From a virus, in IMG/VR virus record IMGVR_UViG_3300046820_000590, positions 1 to 21,131 of that record: 21,131 bases of DNA. One strand, written 5' to 3'. The position numbers and the translations under genes are program-made. Positions 14,131 to 21,131 of the stretch are shown here, one piece after another (within the stretch, counting starts at the first letter, position 1; every line of letters starts with the position of its first letter). A model generated the notes under the pieces. It searched no databases and was not told where the DNA came from. It worked only from the letters and a program-made list of their open reading frames with translations.

Positions 14131-15081
14131 ATGAAACAGTTTAAGGAATATTTGAAGGAATCTAGTGGCAAGGTTACGATAACTTTTGGTCATTTTAATC
14201 CTCCAAATATTGAGCATGAGAAAATCATTAATAAAGTGCATGAAACTGCACAAGGTGGACCGTATAGGATCTATACTTCACAAGAATGTAATGAGAGTTC
14301 TCCGCTAGATTACAATACAAAGATTAAATTTATGCGCAAGATGTTTCCACGTCAAGCGCGTTCTATCATTAGTGATTCAAAGATCGTAGATTTATATGAT
14401 GCACTAGATTCTTTGTACGAACAAGGTTATACACACGTTAATCTTGTTATGCCTAATGTGCGAACACAACTAATTGAATCTGTAAATAAAGACAATAGAT
14501 CTCGTTACAATTTCAAGACAATTGATTTTATTTCCGTTGATACACATGACATCGAAGCAAAAGTTGTCGAGTCAGTTAAAGACAACAACTACGAGTTGTT
14601 TAATAAGTTTTTGCCATCAACAATAAAAGAAAATCAAAAGCTTTTTAATGCTATCCGTGTAGGATTAGGATTAAAAGAAACATTTAATTTTAGACAACAT
14701 ATCCAGTTACCAACATTGTCTAAAGAACGTGAAGCATATGTAAGCGGTGAATTATTTAAAGTTGGTGATGTAGTTGAAGTAAAAGAATCTAAAGACATTG
14801 GTCAAATCCAACGATTAGGCTCTAACTATGTAATTATTGAAACTTACGAAGGTGTTAAGCAACGTAAATGGTTGCGCGATGTTATTAAAGTAGAAGAAGC
14901 TGTCATCAATCAAATGCTTGAAAAGATGGGAAATCCTTGTTGGACTGGTTACAGTATGGTTGGTACAAAAGAAAAAGATGGTAAAACAGTACCAAACTGT
15001 GTACCTATAAATAAGAAAAATAAAACAAAGCTTAAGTCATTTAAAGAAGACTTATCAACATTCGATGGGAATAACAAATGA
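14131..15081 (+). CDS. Degenerate nucleotidyltransferase-like protein with KOW-like and CWxGY modules
   Basis: A 316-residue protein. I chose ATG 14131 because MKQFKEYLKE at 1-10 is the clearest copy of the targeting pattern; GGAAG lies upstream. Residues 15-182 follow the fold of the enzyme encoded at 12629, but TGH has become IEH (NPPNIEHE at 23-30), the AGSDR loop is MPNVR (107-111), and SGTKMR is replaced by THDIEAK. It is probably inactive as a nucleotidyltransferase. Residues 209-253 (FKVGDVVEV ... GSNYVIIETYEG ... KWLRDVIKV) look like a small KOW/SH3-type barrel. Residues 270-292 hold CWTGYSMVG ... VPNCVP, a module also present in the protein encoded at 15336. Likely a virion-associated structural protein. 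Confidence 0.82.
   Translation: MKQFKEYLKESSGKVTITFGHFNPPNIEHEKIINKVHETAQGGPYRIYTSQECNESSPLDYNTKIKFMRKMFPRQARSIISDSKIVDLYDALDSLYEQGYTHVNLVMPNVRTQLIESVNKDNRSRYNFKTIDFISVDTHDIEAKVVESVKDNNYELFNKFLPSTIKENQKLFNAIRVGLGLKETFNFRQHIQLPTLSKEREAYVSGELFKVGDVVEVKESKDIGQIQRLGSNYVIIETYEGVKQRKWLRDVIKVEEAVINQMLEKMGNPCWTGYSMVGTKEKDGKTVPNCVPINKKNKTKLKSFKEDLSTFDGNNK
15006..15013 (+). promoter_or_regulatory. T4-type late promoter box TATAAATA within the preceding gene
   Basis: An exact TATAAATA 65 bases before the small structural gene at 15078. It lies inside a Lys/Asn-rich coding stretch, so chance is possible, but its position before a likely abundant virion protein fits. Confidence 0.5.
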
Positions 15082-15332
15082 GCGAAAGAATCCTCAAACT
15101 TTTAGGTACTGAAGTATCATTATCAACTGCTACTACTTTAAGCGGAGCACAATTAGTGCGTGTATATAATGATACGGCTGGAGCAGTATTATTGACCGTT
15201 GCTTTAGAAGACAATACAACAGGTACAGTTACAGTTAAAGCTGGTGACGTAGCATTTGTACGTAAAACTGCAGCAGAAACTATTGCAGCAGGTGCAGCAG
15301 TTAAAGCTGTAGCAGTTGCTTTCGGAGATTAA
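15078..15332 (+). CDS. Small virion structural protein (84 aa)
   Basis: An 84-residue Ala/Thr/Val-rich protein that predicts mostly beta strands (LVRVYNDTAGAVLLTVAL, then TGTVTVKAGDVAFVRK), similar to small virion proteins I recall from marine T4-like phages. The opening MSERILKLLGTEVS is part of that pattern. The ATGA overlap with the previous stop couples translation, and a late box lies upstream. A decoration or neck/tail accessory role is plausible but not shown. No capsid-targeting peptide is present. Confidence 0.72.
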   Translation: MSERILKLLGTEVSLSTATTLSGAQLVRVYNDTAGAVLLTVALEDNTTGTVTVKAGDVAFVRKTAAETIAAGAAVKAVAVAFGD

Positions 15333-15335
15333 TAA

Positions 15336-17009
15336 ATGGCTAAGACATTAAGACAACTACTAGAAGCAAAATACGTTTCATCTGCTGATTTTGTTTTATC
15401 TGCAGGCGGTCGTAAAGTTCACAAGCGCAAGAAGATTGCCGATGATGACTATAGTAAAGAAGATGATCTAGATAATGACGGTGATAATGATGCTGATGAT
15501 AAAAAATTAGCAAACGAAAGTGCAGTTCCTGTTCATATGCAAGGTAAACAAAAACCTTATGTGTCTTCTGATGGTAAAGGTAACTATGAAGTACTAGGTA
15601 ACAGAGGCCAAACTAAAGCTGAGTTCTCTCGTAAAGAACACGGTAAATATGCGCAGTCTAAAGCACAAGCGCATTTGAAATCCAAATACGATGAGTACAT
15701 GAAAGAAGAAACTGAGATCGACGAAGGTGTTAATAAGTCAGATGTTCCAGCATACTTACGTAAGAAGATTGGTGATAAGTTAACTACTCAAGACTTAGAT
15801 AAAGAACGTACACAAAATCGTTCACATCCAGAAACTATTAAGAAGATTAATGGTACTGAGATGAAAGAACAAGCACCAGTTGCACCATCAATCGGCGTAC
15901 ATAGAATTGGTGTTACTGTTTCAGACTCTGACCATCCAGCTGTTACTAAGCGTAAAGAACTTATTCAAAAGTTTGTACGTGTAACAGCACATGATAAAGA
16001 TCGTGCTATTGAAATTGGTAAGAAACATTTTGCCAAAAAAGGTTGGAAAGTGCATGACGCAAACCATTCAGGTATGGTTCATGAAGAAGCAATCAATGAA
16101 TACTCTATGGACGATGTCCGTAAAGATGCAGCAGATCATTTAAAAAAATCGATTGATAAGCAATCAGACGATCGCATTGCAGCTCTTAAGAATCCTCCAA
16201 AGAAAAAAGGTTTCTTTGCTAGAGTTGGTGAGAAACAAATCAATATGGTTAAAGGTGCATATCACGGTTTAACTAAAGAAGAAGTTGAATTAGAAGAAGC
16301 TAAAGACAAAACTGATAAACGTTTTGACTTATTAGCTCGTCTTGGTTTAGTTGAGAAAGATGAACTTGCAAACCTTCGTTTGGCAATGAAGACTCTTTCA
16401 GAAGATAAACAACTATCAATCAAACAACGTGATCTATTATTAAACGTATATGAGTCATTAATTAGTTTAGTAACTGGTGATGATACGATGTTCTCTCGCA
16501 TGAAAATTAAAGTGCAAGAACAAATGTTAGATGAGAAAAAAGATAGTGATAAGGGCGAGTATGACTATGAAGGTCAAATGGCTCGTACTCAATTACAAAC
16601 TATCTTGCGTAACTCAGAAGATTTAGTCGACATGATTGAAGATGATGAGAACATGCCTGAATGGGTTCAATCTAAAATTACACTAGCACAAGATTATATT
16701 ACAACTGTAAGAGATTATTTGCAATCAAAAGAAGAACTTGGCGAAGAAACGAATCTTGAAGAAGAAGGTTTGAAAGACGCATGTTGGAAAGGTTATACTG
16801 CTATTGGAATGAAAATGAAAAATGGCAAGAAAGTTCCTAATTGTGTGCCAAAAGAAGGCGTTGAGAATGTACCATTCGATGGTCCATATACAAAAACTCC
16901 AGATAGCATTAAAGATAAATCAGGTGCAGAACATACACCACAATCAAGGGCGCGCCATTTAGCACGCTTAGCGATGAAACAAATGGCTAAGAAATCTAAA
17001 AAGGCGTAA
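15336..17009 (+). CDS. Large modular virion-associated protein
   Basis: A 557-residue protein assembled from modules. Residues 1-10 (MAKTLRQLLE) keep Leu8 and Glu10 of the targeting pattern but not Phe4/Tyr7. Residues 43-58 hold an Asp-rich loop (DLDNDGDNDADDKKL) like a dockerin/EF-hand calcium loop. A middle basic region (FVRVTAHDKDRAIEIGKKHF) is followed by helical segments around 330-395 (LSEDKQLSIKQRDLLLNVYE) and about 410-470 (DYEGQMARTQLQTIL, MPEWVQSKITLAQDYI). It ends with CWKGYTAIGMK ... VPNCVP and a basic tail. I recall these modules, in different orders, from T4-like cyanophage virion proteins. GGAG precedes the ATG. Many internal Leu-x-Glu sites could be cut by prohead protease. 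Confidence 0.8.
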   Translation: MAKTLRQLLEAKYVSSADFVLSAGGRKVHKRKKIADDDYSKEDDLDNDGDNDADDKKLANESAVPVHMQGKQKPYVSSDGKGNYEVLGNRGQTKAEFSRKEHGKYAQSKAQAHLKSKYDEYMKEETEIDEGVNKSDVPAYLRKKIGDKLTTQDLDKERTQNRSHPETIKKINGTEMKEQAPVAPSIGVHRIGVTVSDSDHPAVTKRKELIQKFVRVTAHDKDRAIEIGKKHFAKKGWKVHDANHSGMVHEEAINEYSMDDVRKDAADHLKKSIDKQSDDRIAALKNPPKKKGFFARVGEKQINMVKGAYHGLTKEEVELEEAKDKTDKRFDLLARLGLVEKDELANLRLAMKTLSEDKQLSIKQRDLLLNVYESLISLVTGDDTMFSRMKIKVQEQMLDEKKDSDKGEYDYEGQMARTQLQTILRNSEDLVDMIEDDENMPEWVQSKITLAQDYITTVRDYLQSKEELGEETNLEEEGLKDACWKGYTAIGMKMKNGKKVPNCVPKEGVENVPFDGPYTKTPDSIKDKSGAEHTPQSRARHLARLAMKQMAKKSKKA

Positions 17010-17011
17010 TC

Positions 17012-17374
17012 ATGGCTTTAGATAACGAAAGAATTGCGAAATTGGAAACGCAAGTTGAAGGCATTAAGGAAGATGTAGCAGCAGTGAAAGAAGATATCAA
17101 AGAACTTCATTCACGTATTACTACTGGTAATCGTGAGATTGTCGATAAAATCGAATCGATGGACAAACGTTTAGAAGAAAAACTAAATAAGTCTGCTGAA
17201 TCTGCTCGCGAACAACATCAAGAAATCCAAAAAGAAATTCAACAAGATGTAGAAAAAATTTCAAATCGTGTTGATGTATTAGAACGTTGGAGATGGATGA
17301 TTGTTGGTGGTGCAATTGTAGTTGGATATTTAATCGGTCATGTTGATTGGTTAACACTATTGGTAAACAAATAA
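17012..17374 (+). CDS. Coiled-coil protein with a C-terminal membrane anchor
   Basis: A 120-residue protein. Residues 5-92 show a heptad-like pattern of Leu/Ile/Val in a charged background (LETQVEGIKEDVAAVKEDI), so a long coiled coil is likely. Residues 96-117 (MIVGGAIVVGYLIG, then LTLL) form one membrane span with a short tail. This layout resembles small XhlA-like phage proteins placed near lysis or tail genes. It follows the large virion protein by two bases. Membrane attachment during DNA entry or lysis is possible; nothing decides between them. Confidence 0.78.
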   Translation: MALDNERIAKLETQVEGIKEDVAAVKEDIKELHSRITTGNREIVDKIESMDKRLEEKLNKSAESAREQHQEIQKEIQQDVEKISNRVDVLERWRWMIVGGAIVVGYLIGHVDWLTLLVNK

Positions 17375-17375
17375 T

Positions 17376-18674
17376 ATGGCACAGTTTAGAGCTGACAAAC
17401 ACCATTACTTAAATAATAATGATACAATTTATGAAGTAGTAATGTTAGCGGATCAATACGGAAATCGTGTTGGTCCTGCAAATCCTTCTGGTGTGGCAGT
17501 TGATGCATTTGGTAGAGCACGAATGTCTCAACCAATGACATTGTTTGATTCATCACATCGTTTTAAAGATAATGGTTTATGGTCAACTAAATTAACTGGA
17601 ACAGCGTCATCGACATTTAATGCTAATCACGCCACAGTTGATTTAACAATTGGAACTGCTTTAAACGACGAAGTAATACGTGAAACTACAAAAGTATTTT
17701 CATATCAACCAGGCAAATCTTTGTTTGTTTTAAACACCGTTGTATTTGCATCTCCACAAACTAACCTTCGCCAAAGAGTTGGTTATTATGGTGCAAGTAA
17801 CGGTATGTACTTAGAACAAGATGGAACTACTATTAGTTTTGTAGAACGCAGTAGTGTTTCAGGTTCTTTGCAAGAAACTAGAGTAGCGCAATCTGCATGG
17901 TCACAAGATAAACTAGATGGAACTGGTCCATCACAATTAACGCTTGACTTAACTAAAGCTCAAATTTGTTGGATGGATATTGAGTGGTTAGGTTTAGGTA
18001 GCGTTAGAATGGGATTTGTAATCAATGGTCAATTAATCCATTGTCATACATTCCATCACGCAAATGTTATTACAACACCGTATATTACTACTGCATCTTT
18101 ACCACTTAGATACGAAATTAAAAATACTGGTACTACAACAGGTGCAACATTAAAACAAATTTGCTCTAGCGTTATTTCTGAAGGTGGTTATGAATTACGC
18201 GGTCTTCAACAATCTATTGCTTTACCAATCGCATCTCCTAGAGATTTAACAAATGCATCTGAATTATATCCAGTTGTATCATTAAGATTAAAAAATACTA
18301 GACTTGATGCTATCGTTATCTTGTCAGCCGTGTCACTTCTTGGTATAACTAATAATGCAAACTATCGTTGGGAACTAAGAACAGAAGGCATAACAACTGG
18401 TGGATCTTGGACAAATACGGATTTAGATTCAGCGATTGAATATAATATAGGTGGTACTAGTTATAGCGGTGGTAGAATATTAGCATCAGGTTTTATGCAA
18501 GGTTCTAATCAAGGTTCAACATCAATAGATATTTTAAAAGAAGCTTTATTTAAGTTTCAATTTCAAAGAAACAGTTTTACTGGTGTAGCTACTGAATTAA
18601 CGTTAGTAGTTTCTTCTAGTACAGCGGGTGCAGATGTATTAGGTTCCCTAGATTGGGAAGAAATTACACGATAA
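17376..18674 (+). CDS. Virion structural protein
   Basis: A 432-residue beta-rich protein. It opens with a short strand segment and AFGRARMSQPMTLFDSSHRF, then long Ser/Thr/Gly-rich strands, and ends in LGSLDWEEITR. I recall closely similar proteins from T4-like cyanophages and marine phage metagenomes, where they are listed as structural proteins. A tail-fibre-associated or baseplate-decorating role fits the composition, but the exact place in the virion is unknown. It starts one base after the previous stop and lacks a clear ribosome site, so translation may depend on coupling. No enzyme motif is visible. Confidence 0.82.
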   Translation: MAQFRADKHHYLNNNDTIYEVVMLADQYGNRVGPANPSGVAVDAFGRARMSQPMTLFDSSHRFKDNGLWSTKLTGTASSTFNANHATVDLTIGTALNDEVIRETTKVFSYQPGKSLFVLNTVVFASPQTNLRQRVGYYGASNGMYLEQDGTTISFVERSSVSGSLQETRVAQSAWSQDKLDGTGPSQLTLDLTKAQICWMDIEWLGLGSVRMGFVINGQLIHCHTFHHANVITTPYITTASLPLRYEIKNTGTTTGATLKQICSSVISEGGYELRGLQQSIALPIASPRDLTNASELYPVVSLRLKNTRLDAIVILSAVSLLGITNNANYRWELRTEGITTGGSWTNTDLDSAIEYNIGGTSYSGGRILASGFMQGSNQGSTSIDILKEALFKFQFQRNSFTGVATELTLVVSSSTAGADVLGSLDWEEITR

Positions 18675-18699
18675 TAAATAAACAAAAAAGGAAATCAAA

Positions 18700-20070
18700 A
18701 TGACTTGGGGAATTTTTAAAACAGATTCAGTTTCAGAAGCTTACGCTAAAATGAAAGCTGAAGAACTAAAAGGTAAGCAACATAAACTAGACGTTAATAA
18801 AAACGGTAAAGTTGATGGTGATGATCTTGCTAAACTTCGTGCACAAAAAGAAGAAGCAGAAGTTTCTGCTGAAGAACTTGTAGAATATGAAGCTAAAGAT
18901 GGTGTGTATAAACATCAAGCTAAAGCTGGTCGCTATGGCGGTACAGAGAAAGAAAGCGACTATGTAAAAGGTCCATCTAATGCTGCGCTAAAGAAGATTG
19001 AATCTGAAAAGAAAAAAAAGAAAAATGAATCATTTGATGAATCTAATTTAGAGTTGATCGAAGATGATGTTTGGTATGATGGTTCAGATATGTTAGGCGA
19101 AGCACAAGCTCGTTATAGCCAATCATATAAATTTACACATAAACCAGGTGATGAAGATTCAGAGAAAAAATTAGCTGATCTTAAAGCATCTGTAAAGGGT
19201 ACTGGTAAGCGAGTTGTTTTACAAGGTCGTTTAGGTAAAAATAATCCTAACGCACACAAGTATTCTAAGAATGCACCAAAGGGTACATACGCTAATGGTA
19301 AGCGTACTAATAGCGATGTTTCTGGTTCATCTGGTGCACATACACACCAGCGTATTCAGAAAGCTGATGCTGCACATCACGACGTTTATGTTTATGACAA
19401 GTCAGATGTACAACATGATGTTGATACAATGATTAGCGAATTAGATATTTTTTCTATTAAAGAAATCGACATGCTTATTAATGAAGTATTGTCAAAAGAT
19501 GCATCTGCTGGCGAATGGATCTCTGACTTTGTTAAATCAGATAATCCTAAATTTGCCGGTAAATCAATAGAGCAACGTAAGAAGCAAGCATTAGGTGCTT
19601 ATTATGCAGCACAACGTAATGAATCGACTGACTATGAATCATTCTTAGTTTTAGATGAAGCGACACAGGACGACATCGTTAAGATGGGAGCCAAAGAAAT
19701 TAAACATGCAAACATGAAGGATAAACAAAATGATCAAGAAGTTATGGAACCTCATTCTGGGACAGAAGCCAAGTTCATCGACAGCCACAGCATCAGAGTC
19801 CAAGACGACCCAACCCAAGGAAAGTTTGACTCAGGAACCGGAAAAGTTGGAGCAGCCACAGCTCCAAAAGGAAAAGGTCCAGGAAGTTACAACGCCAAAG
19901 AAAAGCTCGGCGACCAAAAAACCGGCGTTAAAGAAGAAGTCTACAAAACCGGCGCCGGCGAAGAAATCGACACCGAGCCAACAGAAAAAAAAGCCGGCGA
20001 CAAAAAAAAGTTCGGCAGTTTCAAAGCAAGCATGAACAAAGAAGCTAGTGACTGTAAATCAAAGCAGTAA
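18700..20070 (+). CDS. Modular Lys/Asp-rich phage protein with a calcium-loop-like motif
   Basis: A 456-residue protein behind a strong ribosome site (AAAAGGAAA). Residues 31-46 (DVNKNGKVDGDDLAKL) match a dockerin/EF-hand calcium-binding loop. A Gly/Tyr/His-rich middle follows (residues about 130-230). Then SAGEWISDFVKSDNPKFAG and KKQALGAYYAAQRNE (about 270-308) form a module I recall from T4-like phage proteins. From 19740 on, the codon choice changes sharply to C-ending codons (GGC, GCC, GAC, ACC), unlike the rest of the gene, exactly where a second frame (19730-20035) is open. The last third of this protein is therefore either dual-coding or itself under unusual constraint. Likely virion-associated; the function is unknown. 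Confidence 0.78.
   Translation: MTWGIFKTDSVSEAYAKMKAEELKGKQHKLDVNKNGKVDGDDLAKLRAQKEEAEVSAEELVEYEAKDGVYKHQAKAGRYGGTEKESDYVKGPSNAALKKIESEKKKKKNESFDESNLELIEDDVWYDGSDMLGEAQARYSQSYKFTHKPGDEDSEKKLADLKASVKGTGKRVVLQGRLGKNNPNAHKYSKNAPKGTYANGKRTNSDVSGSSGAHTHQRIQKADAAHHDVYVYDKSDVQHDVDTMISELDIFSIKEIDMLINEVLSKDASAGEWISDFVKSDNPKFAGKSIEQRKKQALGAYYAAQRNESTDYESFLVLDEATQDDIVKMGAKEIKHANMKDKQNDQEVMEPHSGTEAKFIDSHSIRVQDDPTQGKFDSGTGKVGAATAPKGKGPGSYNAKEKLGDQKTGVKEEVYKTGAGEEIDTEPTEKKAGDKKKFGSFKASMNKEASDCKSKQ
19730..20035 (+). CDS. Possible overprinted gene: Lys/Pro/Ser-rich 101-aa protein
   Basis: An ATG at 19730 with AAGGA nine bases upstream opens a 101-codon frame inside the preceding gene but in a different phase. 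It begins MIKKLWNLILGQ, a plausible amphipathic or membrane-touching helix. It continues with Ser/Thr/Gln/Pro-rich sequence and ends in a repetitive basic tail (KKPALKKKSTKPAPAKKST and similar) like histone-H1-type or AlgP-like tails. The overlapped stretch is poor in T, so an open frame by chance is easier here than elsewhere, which tempers the call. The ribosome site, a credible N-terminus and the local codon shift argue for a real overlapping gene. Confidence 0.5.
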   Translation: MIKKLWNLILGQKPSSSTATASESKTTQPKESLTQEPEKLEQPQLQKEKVQEVTTPKKSSATKKPALKKKSTKPAPAKKSTPSQQKKKPATKKSSAVSKQA

Positions 20071-20083
20071 TTAGTAGTAATAT

Positions 20084-20111
20084 ATAATAGGGAGAACCAT
20101 CTCCCTATTAT
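20084..20111 (+). terminator. Terminator-like perfect hairpin
   Basis: ATAATAGGGAGA, loop ACCA, TCTCCCTATTAT: 12 perfect pairs, 14 bases after the stop of the long gene. Only CACTTTG follows rather than a clean T run, so termination may be partial, or the hairpin may stabilise or process the 3' end. Confidence 0.7.
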
Positions 20112-20130
20112 CACTTTGTCATAGGATATT

Positions 20131-20499
20131 ATGAATAGCTTTGAGAAGTTAACGAACAAGAATTTTACATTGTTCGCCGCCAAGAATTATAATAATCCTC
20201 AGTGCATGACTACTGAGGAATTTGAAGAGGACTTGCAAAAGTTCAAGTATATAAAACGATTATTCAATCGTTATGAAACAACGGGTGAGTTAAGCGAACG
20301 CTTGATTTTAAACCACTTGATTGTAATTTATAATGTGTTTGGTATTAAAGCAGCAAACCATATGATGTTTCATAAAATTGATAAACAGAACTGGCCTTTA
20401 TTAAAGACATTCTTAGTCTACTTGAATTATTTGCCAGAAGATCAATATGTTGAAATACCTTTAGACTTAAAAGTCATTCAGGTATTGAGGAAGATTTAA
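20131..20499 (+). CDS. Conserved T4-like hypothetical protein
   Basis: A 122-residue helical protein. The opening MNSFEKLTNKNFTLFAAKNY and the segments FKYIKRLFNRY and LSERLILNHLIVIYNVFG match a small protein I recall as highly conserved in T4-like cyanophages and other marine myoviruses, function unknown. Its start follows the hairpin at 20084, with ATAGGAT just before the ATG. It runs directly into the next gene: the stop TAA is followed at once by ATG, so the two are co-translated. The pairing of these two genes is also conserved in the phages I recall, hinting at a shared role. Confidence 0.82.
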   Translation: MNSFEKLTNKNFTLFAAKNYNNPQCMTTEEFEEDLQKFKYIKRLFNRYETTGELSERLILNHLIVIYNVFGIKAANHMMFHKIDKQNWPLLKTFLVYLNYLPEDQYVEIPLDLKVIQVLRKI

Positions 20500-21093
20500 A
20501 TGGCATTAGTACAACGCGCAGTTGACATTTACTATACATTTAGGTTTCTTCGACAGTTAGTAACTCCATGGAATGAGACAAAAGCCTATAAGTTAGGTTT
20601 AGTGGATGAGAACGGAAAGAAACTTAGAAGTCCTGTAACATCACAAGAAAAAGATGCTTATACATTATTCTTTAGATTAGTGTATAACATGAAAAGATTA
20701 TTAAACAAAGCTCCATTTGGTAAGACTAAGTTGGCATCATATGCTGCTGCACTTTGGTTAATCAAAGAGAATACAAACATGAGTAGCGATGCGATCTATG
20801 AAGGCTTTAAACAGTATGTCAAAGATCAGAACATCGAACTAGATAATACACTATCTGAGTCAAAAACTTGGATGGTTAAGGAAGGTAATTTACTTCCAGG
20901 AAAGTATAAGTTGGCAGAGCATTGTGTCTCTTCCATAACAGGTGAACCAGTTGCTTTTAAAGGTTCATTGATTATGGTAAACGAGATGAGCTGTATGCCA
21001 TGTGGTAAAATTGGAGATGTAAGTGTATACTCAGTGTATCATCCATCTACAAAGCAACACATATACATAACGTTAGAAGACATCTACAGATAA
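20500..21093 (+). CDS. Conserved T4-like hypothetical protein
   Basis: A 197-residue protein. The N-terminal half is helical (VDIYYTFRFLRQLVTPW ... LFFRLVYNMKRLLNKAP, then ASYAAALWLIKE) and the C-terminal part is beta-rich with a Cys pair (MSCMPCGKIGDVSVY). Similar proteins follow the gene before in T4-like marine phages as I remember them, all without known function. No catalytic motif is visible; the CxxC could be structural. The start is immediately after the previous stop and has AGGAAG upstream. Confidence 0.82.
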   Translation: MALVQRAVDIYYTFRFLRQLVTPWNETKAYKLGLVDENGKKLRSPVTSQEKDAYTLFFRLVYNMKRLLNKAPFGKTKLASYAAALWLIKENTNMSSDAIYEGFKQYVKDQNIELDNTLSESKTWMVKEGNLLPGKYKLAEHCVSSITGEPVAFKGSLIMVNEMSCMPCGKIGDVSVYSVYHPSTKQHIYITLEDIYR

Positions 21094-21102
21094 GAATAAG
21101 AA

Positions 21103-21131
21103 ATGCCAATCAATCCATCTCTACAGCGCAA
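21103..21131 (+). CDS. Start of a further gene, 3' partial
   Basis: ATG at 21103, nine bases after the previous stop, opens a frame (MPINPSLQR) that runs off the window. A weak purine-rich run (AGAATAAG) precedes it. Spacing and strand fit the operon. Too little is present to identify it. Confidence 0.5.

Noticed and set aside
1-21131. CRISPR arrays, insertion sequences, integrase attachment sites, tRNA genes
   Set aside because: I read for direct repeats, transposase motifs and cloverleaf folds and saw none that hold up.

Overview
The window is a stretch of a tailed bacteriophage genome related to T4. It is AT-rich and tightly packed. Every gene I can support is on the + strand, and start and stop codons overlap at many junctions. 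The assignment rests on a UvsX-type recombinase followed by a gp41-type replicative helicase, on TATAAATA boxes of the T4 late-promoter type, and on structural modules that recur in T4-like marine phages and cyanophages. The host cannot be read from the sequence. The promoters of the early section look sigma70-like, so a proteobacterial host is possible.

Region 1 (1-3747) looks like a DNA base hypermodification cassette. Two neighbouring proteins resemble the amino acid:DNA transferase family (the former alpha-glutamyl/putrescinyl-thymidine pyrophosphorylases). They are followed by an SGNH/GDSL-type protein and a fold-type II PLP enzyme. This matches the logic of thymidine hypermodification, in which a hydroxymethyluracil in DNA is activated, loaded with an amino acid and then trimmed. 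The hydroxymethylase and the base kinase of such a pathway are not in the window and may lie upstream.

Region 2 (3784-9887) is early or middle metabolism: uvsX, a small acidic protein, the DnaB-like helicase, a small protein, ThyX, an intact class II aldolase, six small proteins (one HTH-like, one with a membrane segment) and a SprT-like metallopeptidase. Three promoters with the same architecture (TGTACA, 16-17 bases, then GTGG-TATAAT) serve this section. A strong terminator follows the aldolase gene, and another follows the peptidase gene.

Region 3 (about 9949-18674) is a late section with TATAAATA boxes at 9949, 13563 and 15006. Its most striking property is that four proteins (genes at 11053, 11454, 12629, 14131) begin with the same ten-residue pattern: Met, two residues, Phe, two residues, Phe/Tyr, Leu, any residue, Glu. 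Two more (13692, 15336) carry weaker forms. The pattern lines up residue for residue with the capsid targeting sequence of the T4 internal proteins, which the prohead protease gp21 removes after Glu10. The inferred packaged cargo includes a ligase-like nucleotidyltransferase, an NMNAT/cytidylyltransferase-like enzyme, a degenerate paralogue of that enzyme and basic proteins. Small and large virion proteins follow (15078-18674).

Region 4 (18700-21131) has a modular Asp/Lys-rich protein whose 3' end carries a second, well-started reading frame in another phase (19730-20035). A perfect 12-bp hairpin follows, then two conserved T4-like hypothetical genes and the start of a third.
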